From an uncultured Lachnospiraceae bacterium (GTDB taxonomy: Bacteria > Bacillota > Clostridia > Lachnospirales > Lachnospiraceae), in assembly GCA_910587105.1 (NCBI GenBank), contig CAJUMB010000012.1, positions 1 through 64,000 on the forward strand: a stretch of 64,000 nucleotides of DNA, read 5' to 3'. The notes beneath the pieces were generated by a model, which did not search any database, was not told the DNA's origin, and saw only the letters and a list, made by a program, of their open reading frames with translations. Positions 45,631 through 54,986 of the stretch are shown piece after piece. The translations under genes were made by a program, and so were the position numbers. Numbering within the stretch: position 1 is the stretch's first letter; each line of letters opens with the position of its first letter.

Positions 45631-45709
45631 TAGAGCGTGTTTGAAAATTCATTCACGCCATCCCCACGCTCCAGGAACTGTGATCAACTGATTTACTTAC
45701 AGTTTCCAA
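45631..45709 (+). repeat. Repeat element in the cbiK leader
   Basis: It starts TAGAGCGTGTTTGAAAATTC and continues ATTCACGCCAT, closely matching the repeat at 20.2 kb. Then GGAACTGT and ACAGTTTCC form a small inverted repeat. It lies entirely in the transcribed leader. It does not resemble a cobalamin riboswitch. Confidence 0.65.
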
Positions 45710-45737
45710 GAAAAAATTACAACCGGAGGAAACTATC

Positions 45738-46529
45738 ATGTCCACAAATGCAAAGAAAGCAATCTTAGTCGTAAGCTTCGGAACCAGCTACGAAGAAACC
45801 AGAAAATTAACCATTGATGCCATTGAGTCATCCATCGCCCAGGCTTTTCCTGAGTACAGCATTTACCGGGCCTGGACCAGCAAAATGATTCTGGCGAAAC
45901 TGGAAAAGAGAGACCATATACATATCAATAACGTAAAAGAAGCCATGGAAGAGATGGCAGGAGACGGCATTACCCATGTGCTGATTCAGCCCACACATGT
46001 AATCAACGGTATTGAAAACGACTTGATGAAAGAAGATGCGCTGGCATTCAAAGACCAATTCCAGGAAATTTCTTTTGGAGACCCTCTTTTAACTACTGAA
46101 AAAGACAACCGGCAGGTCATTGAAGCCCTGGGCCGGGAGTTTGGACACATTCCAACCGATGAGGCTGTGGTCCTGATGGGACACGGAACTTCCCACTATG
46201 CCAACACCACCTATGCCGCCCTGGACTACACAATGAAAGACATGGGATACTCCAATTTCTTCCTGGGCACAGTGGAAGCTTACCCTTCTATGGAAACTCT
46301 GCTGAAAATGCTTCAGAAATTCCAGCCGGCGAAAGTACATCTGGTGCCTTTCATGATCGTAGCCGGGGACCATGCGCGAAACGATATGGCTGGTGATGAC
46401 CCGGATTCCTGGTATTCCCAATTCTCCAGTGCCGGGTACCAGGTAGAATCTTGTTTAAAGGGCCTGGGGGAATACGAAGGCATCCGCGAAATATTTATCC
46501 GGCATGTAAAAGAGATCCCGGCATTGTAA
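45738..46529 (+). CDS. cbiK: Anaerobic sirohydrochlorin cobaltochelatase CbiK
   Basis: CbiK inserts cobalt into sirohydrochlorin, the committed step of the cobalt-early route. The metal-handling residues expected from Salmonella CbiK are present: His149 (LMGHGTSHYAN), Glu180 (GTVEAYP) and His212 (AGDHARNDM). The length of 263 is normal and there is no signal peptide, so it is cytoplasmic. ACCGGAGGAAACTATC precedes the ATG. It lies apart from the main cobalamin operon, divergent from hemA-sirC-hemC, so supply of sirohydrochlorin and cobalt insertion share one intergenic control region. Confidence 0.93.
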   Translation: MSTNAKKAILVVSFGTSYEETRKLTIDAIESSIAQAFPEYSIYRAWTSKMILAKLEKRDHIHINNVKEAMEEMAGDGITHVLIQPTHVINGIENDLMKEDALAFKDQFQEISFGDPLLTTEKDNRQVIEALGREFGHIPTDEAVVLMGHGTSHYANTTYAALDYTMKDMGYSNFFLGTVEAYPSMETLLKMLQKFQPAKVHLVPFMIVAGDHARNDMAGDDPDSWYSQFSSAGYQVESCLKGLGEYEGIREIFIRHVKEIPAL

Positions 46530-46609
46530 ATCATCTTCCGGCTTCTGGCAGAACGAATGCACAGGCAGACCTGTGTATCGTCCTGTCAGTATGTGGGAAT
46601 TATCGGGCT

Positions 46610-48100
46610 TTACAAAGTGTTTAGGAAACGGTGAAATGCCTGCCTGCCCTCCGGTGTATTTTTATACACCCCTGCATCTTCCAGTACTTTCACAAACACT
46701 TTCCCTATCTCTGCTTTCAAAATATCCATCACATTTTCTTCATTGATCTTCGGATACCCTGGCAGGAATTCTTCCGCCCAATCCGCATGTTTCTCCAAAG
46801 TCTCATCTGCGCGTATATCCTTTTTGTTCAGAATGGCATCTGCCAGCCCCTCCATCTCCGTTTTCAGACGGGCCGGAAGAACCGCAAGCCCCATCACCTC
46901 AATCAAGCCGATATTTTCCTTCTTAATATGGTGCAGTTCCTTATGGGGATGATACACGCCCAGAGGATGTTCTTTCGTGGTGATATTGTTGCGCAGGGCC
47001 AGGTCCAGCTCATACACATCCCCGTTTTTCCGGGCAATGGGAGTAATGGTATTGTGCAGCTCATCCCCTGTCTTGGCCAGAACAAACGCTTCCTCATCGG
47101 TATAGGCCCGCCAGCACTGTAAAATATAATCGCCCAGGTCTACCAGACGGCTGCTATCCTGGCTGCGCAGACGAATCACAGACAGCGGCCATTTGACAAT
47201 CCCTGCCTCCACATCCTCAAAGCGGGGGATTTTCACATATTCCTCTATAGGCGCTTTCGCCATGGCAAACTGATAATTCCCCCCCTGGAAATGGTCGTGG
47301 CTTAAAATAGAGCCGCCCACAATGGGAAGGTCTGCATTGGAGCCGATAAAATAATGGGGCATCCATTTTACAAAATCAAACAATTTGCAAAATGCCGCAC
47401 GGTTAATCTTCATAGGGGTATGCTCCCCGTTGAACACAATGCAATGCTCATTGTAATATACATAGGGAGAATACTGGAATCCCCACTGGTTCCCGTCAAT
47501 GGTCAGAGGAATGATTCTGTGGTTTTCCCTGGCGGGATGGTTCAGATTCCCTGCGTACCCTTCATTTTCCCTGCACAGCAGGCATTTGGGATATCCACTT
47601 TGCTTTGCCAGCTTAGCCGCTGCAATGGCTTTGGGGTCTTTTTCCGGTTTGGAGAGATTGATGGTGATATCAATCTCTCCATAAGGACTCTCCACCACCC
47701 ATTTCATATCTTTACAAATCCGGTATCTGCGGATATAATCCGTATCCTGGCTGAACTGATAGAAATAATCGGAAGCTTTCTTAGGGCTCTCCTGGTAAAG
47801 TTCCTGGAATCTGGCAATCACCTGGCTGGGTCTAGGCAGAAGGCAGTTTATCAGCCGTGCATCCAAAAGATCCCGTTCGACCACAGAGTCCCCGATGAGT
47901 TTGTGCTCACAGGCGTAATCCAGCAGTCCTTTCAGTGTCTCCTCAAGCGCGGCATGTTCATCAATGCTGTCCGGTTCCTCATACCCGTCCAGCCCCAGCG
48001 CATCCAACAGCAGATTGGTCGCGTAAATCCTGTCCGTCTCCTCCATCAGTCCCTTTTGAATTCCATACTCTGTCAATTGTTTGATATACTTATAAGGCAT
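46610..48100 (-). CDS. galT: UDP-glucose--hexose-1-phosphate uridylyltransferase (class II GalT)
   Basis: This is the long Firmicutes-type GalT, which exchanges galactose-1-phosphate with UDP-glucose in the Leloir pathway. Family segments include KWVVESPYGEIDITINL and CLLCRENEGYAGN. NHRIIPLTIDGNQWGFQYSP and ILSHDHFQGG also fit. The length of about 496 fits class II. The ATG at 48100 has AGGAG 9 bases upstream. The ATG at 48109 sits directly on the ribosome site. It overlaps galK by 11 bases. There is no galE or galM in the window. Confidence 0.93.
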   Translation of the reverse strand: MPYKYIKQLTEYGIQKGLMEETDRIYATNLLLDALGLDGYEEPDSIDEHAALEETLKGLLDYACEHKLIGDSVVERDLLDARLINCLLPRPSQVIARFQELYQESPKKASDYFYQFSQDTDYIRRYRICKDMKWVVESPYGEIDITINLSKPEKDPKAIAAAKLAKQSGYPKCLLCRENEGYAGNLNHPARENHRIIPLTIDGNQWGFQYSPYVYYNEHCIVFNGEHTPMKINRAAFCKLFDFVKWMPHYFIGSNADLPIVGGSILSHDHFQGGNYQFAMAKAPIEEYVKIPRFEDVEAGIVKWPLSVIRLRSQDSSRLVDLGDYILQCWRAYTDEEAFVLAKTGDELHNTITPIARKNGDVYELDLALRNNITTKEHPLGVYHPHKELHHIKKENIGLIEVMGLAVLPARLKTEMEGLADAILNKKDIRADETLEKHADWAEEFLPGYPKINEENVMDILKAEIGKVFVKVLEDAGVYKNTPEGRQAFHRFLNTL

Positions 48101-49259
48101 GTGCTCCATCTCCTATATCCACTACATAAAATTCTGCTTTGTGCCCTACCTGTTTCTCATAGGCTTCCCCCACCTGCTCCTGAAACTGTCCCACTGCGTC
48201 ATTTTCTACAATGCTCACCGTACAGCCGCCGAAACCGCCTCCTGTGATTCTGGACCCCAGCACACCGGGTATCTTCCATGCAAGCTCTGTCAGCAGGTCA
48301 ATCTCTTCACAGGAAACCTGATAGTCATCCCGCAGAGATACATGGGATGCATTCATCAGACGCCCAAATTCCTCCACATTCCCGGATTTAAGCTCCTGGA
48401 CTGCATTAATGGCACGCTGATTTTCATAAACTGCATGTTTTGCCCTCTGTCTGCACACCGGGTCCCCAATGGCAGATGCATACTGCTCAAATTCCTCTTT
48501 ACTCAAATCACCCAGCGTTTTCACATCACATACTTTCTGCAGGTCCTTAAGCGCTGTCTCACACTGGCTCCTGCGCTCATTATAAGCGGAGTCCACCAGA
48601 CTGTGCTTTACCTTACTGTTGGTAATCACAATTTTCGCGTGGTCCAGCTTCACAGGAGCATACTCATACTGAAGACTGGCCGTATCCAGGAAAATGGCAT
48701 GGTCTTTTTTCCCCATGGCGCTGGCAAACTGATCCATAATTCCACAGTTCATCCCATTATAATTGTTCTCTGAATACTGGCCGATCTGGGCAATCTCCAC
48801 CATAGAAAGCTGGTCAAACCCATAAAGCTCTTTTAACATCAGTCCGGTGAGCACTTCCAGAGAAGCAGAGGAAGACAGACCGGAACCGGAAGGAATGTTT
48901 CCGAAAATCAGGAAATCAAATCCACAGGGAATGTGATATCCCCTCTTTTCAAAGGTCCACACAACTCCTTTTGGGTAATCACTCCAGTCCCCTTTTTTGC
49001 CGGAAGCCAGCTCTGATAAATCAGATTCGATCACCCCGTTTTTTTCAAAATTCATAGAATAAAAACGAAGTCTCTGGTCTTCTCTCTTTCGAACTGCCCC
49101 AAATGTGCCAATGGTCAGGGCACAGGGAAATACATGCCCGCCATTGTAATCCGTATGTTCTCCAATGAGATTCACCCGGCCCGGAGCAAAAAAACATCTG
49201 GCTTCCCCGGCGCCGCCATAAATTTCCTCAAATTTCTGCAGCAATTGTTCCTTTGTCAT
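48090..49259 (-). CDS. galK: Galactokinase
   Basis: GalK phosphorylates galactose at C1 with ATP. It belongs to the GHMP kinase family: GRVNLIGEHTDYNGG near residue 28, the phosphate-binding loop IPSGSGLSSSASLEV and the C-terminal TGGGFGGCTVSIV are all present. The length is about 389. AAGGAGG lies upstream, and both TTG (49262) and ATG (49259) are possible starts. I use the ATG. It heads galK-galT. The 140-base gap to cbiC contains near-direct repeats (CAGTATCGTTACA/TGAATAGTTACA) and GTGTACAC, which could be operator sequence. Confidence 0.95.
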   Translation of the reverse strand: MTKEQLLQKFEEIYGGAGEARCFFAPGRVNLIGEHTDYNGGHVFPCALTIGTFGAVRKREDQRLRFYSMNFEKNGVIESDLSELASGKKGDWSDYPKGVVWTFEKRGYHIPCGFDFLIFGNIPSGSGLSSSASLEVLTGLMLKELYGFDQLSMVEIAQIGQYSENNYNGMNCGIMDQFASAMGKKDHAIFLDTASLQYEYAPVKLDHAKIVITNSKVKHSLVDSAYNERRSQCETALKDLQKVCDVKTLGDLSKEEFEQYASAIGDPVCRQRAKHAVYENQRAINAVQELKSGNVEEFGRLMNASHVSLRDDYQVSCEEIDLLTELAWKIPGVLGSRITGGGFGGCTVSIVENDAVGQFQEQVGEAYEKQVGHKAEFYVVDIGDGAHAL

Positions 49260-49398
49260 CAACCGTTTCCTCCTTGGACAGACTATAACCGCCTGTAACT
49301 ATTCAGCAGATTGTAACGATACTGAACAGCTGCGGCCGCATAAATATTACCATATACAGTGTACACGATCCCTGATTTTATGCATACACCTTTTTTAA

Positions 49399-50028
49399 TT
49401 ATTTCATATACAAAAACGCATTGCAGATGCAGGCGGCAATATTGCTCCCGCCTTTTCTTCCTCTGGCTATGATGTACGGTACCTGGGTAAGTTCCATGAT
49501 CAGTTCTTTGGAAGCCACCACATTCACAAATCCCACAGGCACCCCGATAATCAGACTGGGAGAAAGTTTTCCCTCCTGGATTAGTTCATACAGGCGCACC
49601 AGTGCCGTAGGCGCGTTGCCAATGGCAAATATCAGATCTTTCCCCAGGGAAGCCGCCTTTTCCATACTGGCCGCTGCTCTGGTACATCCTTTTTCTTTTG
49701 CCGCCTGTGCCACATCCTCATCGGATATGAAGCAGTGTACCTGGCCGCCGTAAGTCTCCAGGATTTTCTTATTAATCCCCGCCTTTGCCATCTGGGTATC
49801 CGTCACAATGTCCGCTCCCTCTCTTATGGCCTCCAGCGCCTTCTCCACCACATTTTCTGAAAAGCAGAGATTCCTGGCATAATCAAAATCTGCGCTGGTG
49901 TGGATACAGCGTTTCACAATGGGTTCTGTTCCAGGCACTAAAGGGCAGTCACCCAGTTCCTGGGTGATAATCTCAAAACTGCGGGCTTCAATCTCCCTGG
50001 GTTGTACTTGTTCCAGCTCTATTTTCAT
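49399..50028 (-). CDS. cbiC: Cobalt-precorrin-8 methylmutase CbiC
   Basis: CbiC moves the C11 methyl group to C12, forming cobyrinic acid. The catalytic histidine His43 is in KRCIHTSADFDYA, the same position as in CobH. The segments VTDTQMAKAGINKK and IIGVPVGFVNVVASKELI are typical. Length is 209. It is last in the long cobalamin gene run, two bases after cbiP. Confidence 0.95.
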   Translation of the reverse strand: MKIELEQVQPREIEARSFEIITQELGDCPLVPGTEPIVKRCIHTSADFDYARNLCFSENVVEKALEAIREGADIVTDTQMAKAGINKKILETYGGQVHCFISDEDVAQAAKEKGCTRAAASMEKAASLGKDLIFAIGNAPTALVRLYELIQEGKLSPSLIIGVPVGFVNVVASKELIMELTQVPYIIARGRKGGSNIAACICNAFLYMK

Positions 50029-50030
50029 AA

Positions 50031-51542
50031 TTACTCAATCCCCTCCTCCAGAATTTGATAGATTTTCTTCATATCCAAATGCTTCCGCAGTCCCTCCGCC
50101 AGCGCATCGTACTGGCTCTCCTTAAAGGCTGCAAAATCCACTGCCTGAATCTCAGACACGTCCAGACCTTTTGCCTTTCCGATGGCAGATACCATGGCTT
50201 TTGCCGCTTCTTCCCGGTCGAAAATCCCATGTACATAAGTTCCATACACATTGCCGGCACAGGCTCCATCCTCTTTTTGTGTCCCTGTCACCTGGTCTGT
50301 CACCTGGTTCATGCCGTGGGTATCTCCGGAAAAGACAGGCTCTCCCATATGAATTTCATACCCAGTAAAAGGAACTCCCTCAAGGGACTCCAGAATCCCC
50401 CCCACATGGGTGAAAACTCCCTCCACCTGGGTGCGGGTCTTCTTTTTGGAAAACACAGTGTCCATCTGCAAAAGCCCCATACCCCGCATACTGCCTCCGG
50501 CCTCCACGCCTTCCGGGTCAGACAGACTGCTGCCCAGCATCTGATATCCCCCGCAGATGCCCATCACAATCCGCCCTTTTTCCGCCAGCTTCAAAATTGC
50601 CGCTTCCAGACCGTTCTGGCGCAGCCACTGGAGATCTTCCATGGTATTCTTTGTACCGGGAAGTATGACCATATCCGGATTTTGCAGCTCCTGCACACGT
50701 TTCACATAGCGAAGAGATACGCCGGGAATGCTCTCCAAAGGATTAAAATCTGTAAAGTTGGAAATTCTGGGAAGCCGAATCACCGCAATATCAATCACAT
50801 CCACCTGCCGGTTTCCCTCAAAACGTTCTGTGAGGCTGTCTTCATCTTCCACCTGAATCTGCAGATAAGGCGCCACGCCCACCACAGGAATGCCTGCTTT
50901 CTCCTCCAGCATAGCCAGCCCTGGGTCCAAAATGGTCTTATCCCCCCGGAATTTATTGACAATCAATCCTTTCACCATCTGCCGCTCATCTTCCTCCAGC
51001 AGCATCACGGTTCCCACCAGCTGGGCAAACACACCGCCCCTGTCAATATCTCCCACCAGAAGCACCGGGGCTTTTGCCATCTTGGCCATCCCCATGTTCA
51101 CCAGGTCCTCCTGCTTCAGATTAATCTCCGCAGGGCTTCCCGCCCCCTCAATGACAATAATGTCATATTCCGAAGCCAGTTTATCATACGCCTGCTTCAC
51201 TTTGGGAACCAGCTGGCTTTTGTAGGCAAAATAATCCCGTGCGCTCATGGTCCCGATCACTTCCCCGTTGACAATCACCTGGGACCCCATGTCATTGGAG
51301 GGTTTCAGCAAAATGGGATTCATCAGCACTGACGGCGTGATGCCCGCAGCCTCTGCCTGCATCACCTGGGCCCGCCCCATCTCCAGACCTTCTGGGGTAA
51401 TGAAAGAATTCAGAGCCATATTCTGGGATTTAAAAGGGGCCGTCCGATAGCCGTCCTGTCGGAAAATCCGGCACAATCCTGCAGTCAGCAGACTTTTTCC
51501 CGCATTGGACATGGTCCCCTGGATCATGATTGCTTTTGCCAT
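50031..51542 (-). CDS. cbiP: Cobyric acid synthase CbiP
   Basis: CbiP (CobQ) amidates four side chains of adenosylcobyrinate diamide using glutamine and ATP. The N-terminal dethiobiotin-synthetase-like domain starts [20 protein letters not shown]. The C-terminal glutaminase domain has the nucleophile in [10 protein letters not shown] and the histidine in [10 protein letters not shown]. Length 503. It overlaps the threonine-phosphate decarboxylase gene by 19 bases. Confidence 0.96.
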   Translation of the reverse strand: MAKAIMIQGTMSNAGKSLLTAGLCRIFRQDGYRTAPFKSQNMALNSFITPEGLEMGRAQVMQAEAAGITPSVLMNPILLKPSNDMGSQVIVNGEVIGTMSARDYFAYKSQLVPKVKQAYDKLASEYDIIVIEGAGSPAEINLKQEDLVNMGMAKMAKAPVLLVGDIDRGGVFAQLVGTVMLLEEDERQMVKGLIVNKFRGDKTILDPGLAMLEEKAGIPVVGVAPYLQIQVEDEDSLTERFEGNRQVDVIDIAVIRLPRISNFTDFNPLESIPGVSLRYVKRVQELQNPDMVILPGTKNTMEDLQWLRQNGLEAAILKLAEKGRIVMGICGGYQMLGSSLSDPEGVEAGGSMRGMGLLQMDTVFSKKKTRTQVEGVFTHVGGILESLEGVPFTGYEIHMGEPVFSGDTHGMNQVTDQVTGTQKEDGACAGNVYGTYVHGIFDREEAAKAMVSAIGKAKGLDVSEIQAVDFAAFKESQYDALAEGLRKHLDMKKIYQILEEGIE

Positions 51543-52600
51543 ATATTTTCTCCCTCTTTTATGTTTTTTAAAACCTGCACCAGTTTTTCGTTTTCCTCAT
51601 GGGTACGCACAGCCACCCGGTAATATCCCTGGCCCAGCCCCGGATAATTACTGCAGTCCCGAATCAAAATCCCCTGGTTTCTGCACGTTTCCCATAAAGG
51701 AATCTGGCTGTAAAAAAACAGATAATTCGCCCTGGAATCATACAATTGATATCCCAGGCTCTCCATCTCCTGCCTGAGATATTCCCGCTCTTCCCACACC
51801 AGCCGCCGTCCCTGTTCCACATAGTCCTCCTCCTTCAGCGCCGCTGTCCCGGCCGCCTGGGCTATGGTGGATACATTCCAGGGCTGGGTAACCTGTTCCA
51901 TCCGTTCCAGAAGCTTTTGATCTGCAGACAGACCATACCCCAGACGGATGCCAGCCATGGCATAGCGCTTGGTAAATGCCTTTAATAAGAAAAGGGAAGG
52001 ATGACCCTCCAGATACTCCTTCATGGTGTATGCTCCCCTGTCCTCAATAAAATCATTGAAACATTCATCCAGAACCAGCAGACTGCCTGTTTCCTCACAG
52101 ACTGCCAGAATCTCAGCCAGCAAATCCCGGGGCGTGAGAACTCCTGTGGGATTATTGGGATTACACAGAAAAACCACCTGGGGCTGTTCCCGTCTGACTG
52201 CATCCACAAAGCCTGCATCCACCTGAAAGTCATTTTCCTCTTTCAGATAGAAGTAAGACACCTGGCATCCCACACTGTTTAACGCCTGCTGGTATTCTGC
52301 AAAAGTCGGAGCCGGAACCAACGCTTTTTTTGGATTTACGGCAAGGCAGAGAGAAAAAATCACTTCCGCAGCCCCATTTCCAAAATACAGCATATGCTGG
52401 CTGACTCCCTCATACTCAGCCAGCGCTTCCCTCAGCTCCTGACAGCGTACATCCGGATAAGCAGCCATCCGTGCCGCACTTTCTGCTGCTGCCCGTACCA
52501 CACCTTTGGGCGGTCCCAGGGGATTACAATTAGAAGAAAAATCTATACAGTCCTTATACCGATACACGTCTCCGCCGTGCAAATGCTTCATACTACTCAT
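51524..52600 (-). CDS. cobD: L-threonine-O-3-phosphate decarboxylase (CobD/CobC-like aminotransferase fold)
   Basis: This PLP enzyme of the aminotransferase I/II fold makes aminopropanol phosphate for the cobalamin side arm. The start region [20 protein letters not shown], then NPLGPPKG, is typical of Cob[15 protein letters not shown] and the PLP lysine in [19 protein letters not shown] are visible. The ATG at 52600 overlaps the cbiB stop codon as ATGA. The open frame further upstream lies inside cbiB. The length is 358. A plain histidinol-phosphate aminotransferase is excluded by context. Confidence 0.9.
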   Translation of the reverse strand: MSSMKHLHGGDVYRYKDCIDFSSNCNPLGPPKGVVRAAAESAARMAAYPDVRCQELREALAEYEGVSQHMLYFGNGAAEVIFSLCLAVNPKKALVPAPTFAEYQQALNSVGCQVSYFYLKEENDFQVDAGFVDAVRREQPQVVFLCNPNNPTGVLTPRDLLAEILAVCEETGSLLVLDECFNDFIEDRGAYTMKEYLEGHPSLFLLKAFTKRYAMAGIRLGYGLSADQKLLERMEQVTQPWNVSTIAQAAGTAALKEEDYVEQGRRLVWEEREYLRQEMESLGYQLYDSRANYLFFYSQIPLWETCRNQGILIRDCSNYPGLGQGYYRVAVRTHEENEKLVQVLKNIKEGENIWQKQS

Positions 52601-53580
52601 AGCCTTCCAGAAACTCCCATCCTGATTAGTGTAAAACATACCATCCCGAGAAATGCGGTTACATACATGAGCCGGTTCATCCTGGGAATATCCTCCGGCT
52701 GGATTTCCCGGTCCCTGTCGCCGATGGAAGGCTTCTCATACAGTTTCCCAAAATACCAGGCATCCCCCGCCAGCTGTACATGCAGCGCCCCGGCTGCCAC
52801 AGACTCTGTCTGGGCAGAATTGGGACTGGCATGACACAGACGGTCCCTGCAGAAAATCTTCCACCCATGCTTTCCATCCAGCCCGGACAGAAAACTTGCC
52901 GGTATCATCAGCAGGGCTGTCAGCCTTGCCGGAATGAAATTAGCCGCGTCATCCAGCCTGGCCGCGCATTTCCCAAAATAATAATACCTGTCATTCTTAT
53001 ATCCCACCATGGAATCCATGGTATTCACCGCTTTATAGAGAAACATTCCCGGCACCCCCAGCAGTGCCATGTAGAACATAGGCGCCGTCACCCCGTCAGA
53101 AGTATTTTCCGCAATAGTCTCCACTGCCGCCTTTGTGACCCCTTCTTGTGTCAGCTGGGCGGTATCTCTGCCCACAATCATAGAAACTGCATAGCGGGCC
53201 CTTTCCAGATTTTGCTTCACCAGCTCCTGGTAAACTTTCATGCTCTCTTTTTTCAGCGTACAGGCTGCCAGCAGCTGCCAGCACCAGAATGTCTCCAATA
53301 GAAAAGCCGCCAGGGGCCAGCAGCCTCTCAACACATACAGGATTCCCCAGGGAATCCCCCAGGCACACACTGCAGTCAAAAACACCAGAACCGCCCCGGC
53401 AGCCGTCTCCCTGCCAGGATGACTGCCTGGCTGTTCACATCCGAATACCCTGCGGAGTAATTTTTCCAAAAAAGAAATTCCGTTTCCCACCAGACAGATG
53501 GGATGATACAGCCATCTGGGATCGCCCAGCAGCAAATCCAGCAGAAACCCCAAAGGAAGAACAAAATTATGTAAATTCAT
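52597..53580 (-). CDS. cbiB: Adenosylcobinamide-phosphate synthase CbiB
   Basis: CbiB is the membrane enzyme that couples aminopropanol phosphate to adenosylcobyric acid. The start LGFLLDLLLGDPRWLYHP, the core TVAAVETIAENTSDGVTAP-like segment (AAVETIAENTSDGVTAPMF) and AVNTMDSMVGYKNDRY are family signatures, with several hydrophobic segments. The ATG at 53580 overlaps the cbiA stop as ATGA. Codons upstream of it lie inside cbiA. Length 327. It directly precedes cobD, which makes its co-substrate. Confidence 0.94.
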   Translation of the reverse strand: MNLHNFVLPLGFLLDLLLGDPRWLYHPICLVGNGISFLEKLLRRVFGCEQPGSHPGRETAAGAVLVFLTAVCAWGIPWGILYVLRGCWPLAAFLLETFWCWQLLAACTLKKESMKVYQELVKQNLERARYAVSMIVGRDTAQLTQEGVTKAAVETIAENTSDGVTAPMFYMALLGVPGMFLYKAVNTMDSMVGYKNDRYYYFGKCAARLDDAANFIPARLTALLMIPASFLSGLDGKHGWKIFCRDRLCHASPNSAQTESVAAGALHVQLAGDAWYFGKLYEKPSIGDRDREIQPEDIPRMNRLMYVTAFLGMVCFTLIRMGVSGRL

Positions 53581-54986
53581 AGACGCTGCCGCCTGCCCTT
53601 TCTGCCGGAATCGGAATACTCCCTGCATTTTTCCAAAAACGCCTTTGCAACCTTAGGATTTCCATAATAATGAAAATGAGGAAATCCTGCAAACAGTTGA
53701 TTCATACTGTGCATACATTCCCAGGAGCGGGTGCTGCAGGGTTTTTTCGCCAGGTAATCCTTACCACAGCTGGGTGAATCGAAATAGTGGAACTCGTGGG
53801 CGGGAATCTCCCCCACATCCTGGCCAAAGACCCCCTCGATTCCCTGGGAAAGTTTCACATAGCCAAACCGGTGGTTCAGCTTTGGCGTCCGGTAGGCTCC
53901 TCCAGGTATAATCCCTGCCATTTTATAGGCATTGCCCTCCATATCCTCCATGGTCTCATGGAGATACATGAATCCGCCGCACTCTGCCACGCAGGGCATC
54001 CCTTCTGTGACTCTCTTATAAATGCTCTTTCTCATGGACTTATTCTTGTACAGTGCCCGGGCATACAGCTCCGGATATCCCCCGTACAGCAAAAGACCCC
54101 TGGCCTCTTTGGGAACTTCCTTATCTCTCAGAGGGGAAAACCAGACAATCTCAGCCCCCATATTTTTAAGCAGGCGGAAATTATCCTCATAGAAAAAGCA
54201 AAACGCCTCATCTCTTGCCGCCGCAATGGTCAGCGGCTCCTGAAGATGCCAGGAAAAACAGGGATTTTCCAGCTCCAGGTCTGTCTTCTCAAGCTCCGGC
54301 GCCTCCTTTGCCAGCTCCAGGAGACCGTCCAGGTCCATGGTTTTTTCCAGTATATTCGCCAGACGTTTCAGGCGCTGCCTGAGATCAGGAATTTCCTCCG
54401 GCTTTACCAGCCCCAGATGACGGCTGTCGATGACACAGTCTGCCACCTTCGGCACATAGCCCAGCACTTTTATATTCAGATTTTCTTCCAGGAGATTTTT
54501 CATACGTTCGTACATCATGGGGGAAAGCTGATTCAAAATCACCCCCCTTATCTGATTGTCTCCCCTAAATTCCAGAAAACCTTTCACATAAGCCGCCATG
54601 GACAGACTCATGCCTCTGCAGTCCAGCACAAGCACCGCCGGTGTACGGGTCACACTGGACAGTTCATAGGCGCTGGCATGAACCGTAATACCGCCCACGC
54701 CGTCATAAAAGCCCATCACGCCTTCCATCACTGCAATATCCGCATCCCTGGAATTCTCTGCCAGCAGATAACGGGTAACTGCTTCACCTGTAAAGAATGT
54801 ATCCAGGTTCCGGGATTTTGTCCCCAGCACCTGGCTGTGGAACATAGGGTCTATATAATCCGGACCGCATTTAAAAGAAGCGGCTTTCAGCCCCCTCTCC
54901 TGCAGTGCCTGGAGGATTCCGCAGGTAATCAGCGTCTTCCCGCTGCCGCTGGCCCCGGCCCCAATTAATATACGGGGAATGTTCAT
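53577..54986 (-). CDS. cbiA: Cobyrinate a,c-diamide synthase CbiA
   Basis: CbiA amidates the a and c side chains with glutamine and ATP. The P-loop-like start is ILIGAGASGSGKTLITCG. GVMGFYDG and the glutaminase nucleophile in CVAECGGFMYL follow, with AHEFHYFDS near the C-terminus. The ATG at 54986 overlaps the preceding stop as ATGA, with AGGAGG upstream. The length is 469. Confidence 0.95.
   Translation of the reverse strand: MNIPRILIGAGASGSGKTLITCGILQALQERGLKAASFKCGPDYIDPMFHSQVLGTKSRNLDTFFTGEAVTRYLLAENSRDADIAVMEGVMGFYDGVGGITVHASAYELSSVTRTPAVLVLDCRGMSLSMAAYVKGFLEFRGDNQIRGVILNQLSPMMYERMKNLLEENLNIKVLGYVPKVADCVIDSRHLGLVKPEEIPDLRQRLKRLANILEKTMDLDGLLELAKEAPELEKTDLELENPCFSWHLQEPLTIAAARDEAFCFFYEDNFRLLKNMGAEIVWFSPLRDKEVPKEARGLLLYGGYPELYARALYKNKSMRKSIYKRVTEGMPCVAECGGFMYLHETMEDMEGNAYKMAGIIPGGAYRTPKLNHRFGYVKLSQGIEGVFGQDVGEIPAHEFHYFDSPSCGKDYLAKKPCSTRSWECMHSMNQLFAGFPHFHYYGNPKVAKAFLEKCREYSDSGRKGRRQRL

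Noticed and set aside
46555..46600. GCACAGGCAGACCTGTGT near galT resembling part of a B12-box
   Set aside because: It is a simple palindrome in the gap behind cbiK and lacks the conserved cobalamin riboswitch core and length. It is placed after, not before, cobalamin genes.
50055..51332. Long plus-strand open frame (425 codons) opposite cbiP
   Set aside because: It is an antisense frame of a well-supported gene. It lacks a ribosome site and its His/Pro/Gln-rich composition is typical of reverse frames. The same applies to the long frames opposite nifJ (11718-12467, 12915-13835) and cbiA (53787-54968).
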